DNA of 17,666 bases from Clostridia bacterium DTU080 (GTDB lineage: Bacteria; Bacillota; Limnochordia; DTU080): assembly GCA_001513395.1 (NCBI GenBank), contig LFTP01000177.1:1-17666 (forward strand). Reading direction: 5' to 3'. The position numbers were made by a program, and so were the translations under genes. Below the pieces are notes generated by a model that made no database searches, was not told the origin of the DNA, and worked only from the letters and a program-made list of their open reading frames with translations. Shown here piece by piece: positions 15,455 to 17,666 of the stretch. How positions within the stretch are numbered: the first letter of the stretch is position 1; every line of letters begins with the position of its first letter.

Positions 15455-16249
15455 TCAAGCGTTTTCCATCAAATTGATGAGCTCTACCATACCGGCCACG
15501 ATTTCCTTCGCTATGGTTTCGCCCAGCTGCGCGCTGGCCTTTGAGGGATCACCCATGACTCCTATCTTCATTGCTTCATTCTGCCGGATACGGGGCATGA
15601 CCATCGGGTGATCAACGGGCCGCTCCACCGTCTGATAAGCATCCTGGTCCTGTCGGAGCATGGCCATGACCTCCTCGGAGTCGGTAACCCGCTCGTCGCC
15701 GACCAGTTCCGGATGCCAGTACAGCATGCGTGAGGTTTCCGATTTCCCGGCGTGAAAGTCTTTCTCCCCAAAACAGGCTCTGGCCGCCGGGGACAGGCTG
15801 CTTAGAGGCACCAAAGCGATCTTGACCTGGCCCAGCAAAGGATTCATACGGATGGCGATATTCAGACCGTCACGAATGCCCCGGATGTTTTCCGATCCTC
15901 CGTGACCCAGCCCGACGATGATATTCTTGAATCCCTGTTGGGCCAAAGAACAACAGATGTCATTGATGACGGCCGAGACGGTTTGCGGAGCGATGTTGAT
16001 GGTGCCCGGCAGGCTGCCTCCGGAGTAGCTGTAGGGCATGGTCGGGGCCACAAAGCAGCCCGTGACCGCCGAGATCCGTTTGGCAATCTCATAGGCGTTG
16101 TGAATGTCCGTACTGAGGGGCAGATGCCATCCGTGTTGCTCCACACAGCCGACCGGTAGGATGACGGTCTGTGTCTCGCGCAAGCCTTCTTCAACGTCTT
16201 TGACAGTCATGAATTCCATAAGACGGGCCTTTGAACCTGAATCCTTCAC
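15455..16249 (-). CDS. Creatininase/creatinine amidohydrolase family protein
   Basis: A 264-residue metal-dependent amidohydrolase. Signatures: PVGCVEQHGWHLPLSTD (32-48; metal ligands E37, H39, D48), GHGGSEN (115-121; H116) and DFHAGKSETS (164-173; E171). The usual second motif is NGHGGN; here the first Asn is Leu and the spacing to the next Asn is changed, so the substrate pocket probably differs from true creatininase. Family members cleave ring or chain amides, including creatinine, formamidopyrimidine and MftE peptide substrates. Its place among three glycosidases argues against creatinine and for an amide on a sugar or glycopeptide (inference). The GTG at 16249 has GAGGAGGG upstream and lies 12 bases after the stop of the GH20 gene. 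An in-frame ATG at codon 11 is less likely because it lacks such a site. Confidence 0.85.
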   Translation of the reverse strand: MKDSGSKARLMEFMTVKDVEEGLRETQTVILPVGCVEQHGWHLPLSTDIHNAYEIAKRISAVTGCFVAPTMPYSYSGGSLPGTINIAPQTVSAVINDICCSLAQQGFKNIIVGLGHGGSENIRGIRDGLNIAIRMNPLLGQVKIALVPLSSLSPAARACFGEKDFHAGKSETSRMLYWHPELVGDERVTDSEEVMAMLRQDQDAYQTVERPVDHPMVMPRIRQNEAMKIGVMGDPSKASAQLGETIAKEIVAGMVELINLMENA

Positions 16250-16261
16250 TGTACACCCTCC

Positions 16262-17666
16262 TCAGCCGCGAGCGGCGATCGGACTGGCCGACACTATGCG
16301 ATGATAGAAGTTCGTGTAGCGCACGATTCCGGGCCTGCCGTCGTAGTAGAGCCGCTCGGCCTCCAGTTCGTCTATCCGTGGCAGACGTCCGTCCAAATAG
16401 CGCTCGATCTGATCGATAGCGCTTTTAATACGCGCCGAGAGAGATCCATAGCGCATATCCATGATCTCCCAGCCGAAGGACTGATAGGTGTCCAGCCACA
16501 GCTCCCTGTGGATCTCATGCAGAGTCCGCACTTTTTCGGCCAGCGTGGGAAGATCTGTGTCGATCAGCTGGCGAAGACGTTTTCTGTCACCGGCGCGATA
16601 GGCCGCCGTGACATTCAGCCCCATCTCAGACTTCAAGGCCAACACATCCGCCACATGATGGAGATATGCAAACAAGGGGTTGTAGGCGCCGTTGCGGTCT
16701 TTGGCCGGATCCAGTTTCTGGGCCAGTTGGGCGTAATGAGCGGCAATCGGGTAACCTTCGATGTTTTTGTCAAAAAGACCGGCGAGGATGTCTTGCCACA
16801 TAAGATACTTGCTGGGATTGGCCGTGTTGAGATTGTCAGGCTCGGTACCCGGTATTTCATCGAGATACTTCAGATTGATGAAGTCGTCATAACTGGCGCC
16901 CGTGCAGAATTCAAAGCGCTGCTTGAGGCGCTCCATGTCCAGTTCACGGGCGTAGCCGTGTTCGGCAAAAAGCTGGAGACCCAACAAAGTGGTGTATATA
17001 TTGCACTCAGTGCCGTTGTCTCCCCAGACCGTAGCGAGGACCTCTTTGATCCCTTCGTCTTTGCAGGCCTTGAGAGCGGCGTTGGTAGTGATGAAGGTCT
17101 TGCTCCAGTTGACGGTGAAGCTGATCCAACCCCATATACCGCCGGCGAAGATCGGCTCGGAACCGAATTGGCGATGGCGGCGGATGAACTCCCGATAGAA
17201 CTCCTCGTCGTGATGGTAGTAATCCCAATAGACGAGTTGGACATCCTTGGGTACCGCGGCCAGCATTTCAGGGGTAAACTCAACGTCCAAATCGTAGTAG
17301 GCGCCTGACTTGGACGCGGCGCGGAAGAACATGTCGCCCCACATCATGGGTTGCAGGCCCAGTCTTTTCACTATCTCCAGCACCCGGGCCAGATGTTCGG
17401 TCATGATGTCAAACTTGTTGCGCAATCCGTGGCGACGGAAATAGGCTCCCATCCCGAGGTTCCAGGCTTCATCCATGCCGATATGGATGCGCTTGGTGCG
17501 GAAAGGAGCCGCGGCGGCTTTGATCATGCGCTCGATAAACTCATACGTCCGCTCGCTGCCCACGAGCAAGGTTGTGTCATCTTCTTTGATATCCGCGTAG
17601 ACCGCCCATTTGAGTACGTCGGGTAGGTGGGCGAGTGTCTGCATGCAGGGAATCATCTCAATGCCG
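16262..17666 (-). CDS. GH20-family glycoside hydrolase, 5' partial
   Basis: The reading frame runs through the right edge (the codons before the ATG at 17656 read Gly-Ile-Glu), so the N-terminal part and start are outside the window. At least 464 residues are visible. IHIGMDEAW (residues 57-65 counted from that ATG) holds the GH20 catalytic pair D62-E63. GLQPMMWGDMFFR, VQLVYWDYYH and EVLATVWGDNGTECN are further TIM-barrel strand ends, the last with the conserved Trp that lines the acetamido pocket in GH20. The C-terminal ~200 residues are helical (family helical extension). It is the first visible gene of the minus-strand operon, and more genes may lie upstream beyond the window. Inferred role: exo-hydrolysis of beta-linked N-acetylhexosamine. 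It differs strongly in sequence from the second GH20 in the operon, so they probably cut different linkages. Confidence 0.85.
   Translation of the reverse strand, partial: GIEMIPCMQTLAHLPDVLKWAVYADIKEDDTTLLVGSERTYEFIERMIKAAAAPFRTKRIHIGMDEAWNLGMGAYFRRHGLRNKFDIMTEHLARVLEIVKRLGLQPMMWGDMFFRAASKSGAYYDLDVEFTPEMLAAVPKDVQLVYWDYYHHDEEFYREFIRRHRQFGSEPIFAGGIWGWISFTVNWSKTFITTNAALKACKDEGIKEVLATVWGDNGTECNIYTTLLGLQLFAEHGYARELDMERLKQRFEFCTGASYDDFINLKYLDEIPGTEPDNLNTANPSKYLMWQDILAGLFDKNIEGYPIAAHYAQLAQKLDPAKDRNGAYNPLFAYLHHVADVLALKSEMGLNVTAAYRAGDRKRLRQLIDTDLPTLAEKVRTLHEIHRELWLDTYQSFGWEIMDMRYGSLSARIKSAIDQIERYLDGRLPRIDELEAERLYYDGRPGIVRYTNFYHRIVSASPIAARG

Noticed and set aside
16301..17308. Long plus-strand open frame of ~335 codons
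   Set aside because: It is antisense to the GH20 gene, which has clear catalytic motifs; no start signal or family resemblance on this strand.

Overview
This is a bacterial chromosomal window, roughly mid-50s percent G+C by eye. It carries carbohydrate-degradation genes, a few housekeeping genes and one decayed mobile element. Many genes start with GTG or TTG behind strong Shine-Dalgarno sequences (AGGAGG, AAGGAGG, GGAGGG), and an ABC sugar-binding protein is present. That would fit a fermentative, polysaccharide-degrading bacterium of a Bacillota/Limnochordia type, but other glycan-degrading phyla are possible. There is no rRNA or marker gene, so the taxonomy is a weak inference.

Layout. 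1-2830 (+): a secreted-type beta-helix/Ig protein cut by the window edge, then a GH28-like enzyme, ending in a large hairpin. 2940-4227 (-): a sugar-ABC solute-binding protein broken by one extra base, with no permease genes beside it. 4474-7362 (+, divergent): a 962-residue exported glycosidase-like protein whose TIM barrel appears interrupted by a carbohydrate-binding domain. 7755-8549 (+): a two-domain VOC protein. 8557-9515: remains of an IscB (HNH/RuvC, OMEGA-type) element. A folded, probable omega-RNA (HEARO) segment lies directly after the VOC stop, followed by the C-terminal half of iscB with three insertional frameshifts. 9874-11223 (-): a CLC-F-like anion transporter. 11772-12605 (+): a HAD phosphatase. 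12850 to the right edge (-): a tight four-gene operon. In transcription order it is GH20 (partial), creatininase-family amidohydrolase, (alpha/alpha)6 MGH1-like glycosidase, GH20, with gaps of only 12-16 bases, closed by a terminator hairpin.

How the parts fit. The exported beta-helix proteins and the large TIM-barrel protein could attack an extracellular polysaccharide. The solute-binding protein would capture products. The operon on the right, whose visible products lack signal peptides, would act on oligosaccharides in the cytoplasm, probably containing N-acetylhexosamine. The amidohydrolase in the middle of the glycosidases suggests an amide-bearing sugar substrate. This is inference from family and gene order. 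I see no CRISPR array, tRNA, rRNA, integrase or complete defence system. The most unusual item is the IscB relic and its preserved RNA-like upstream segment.
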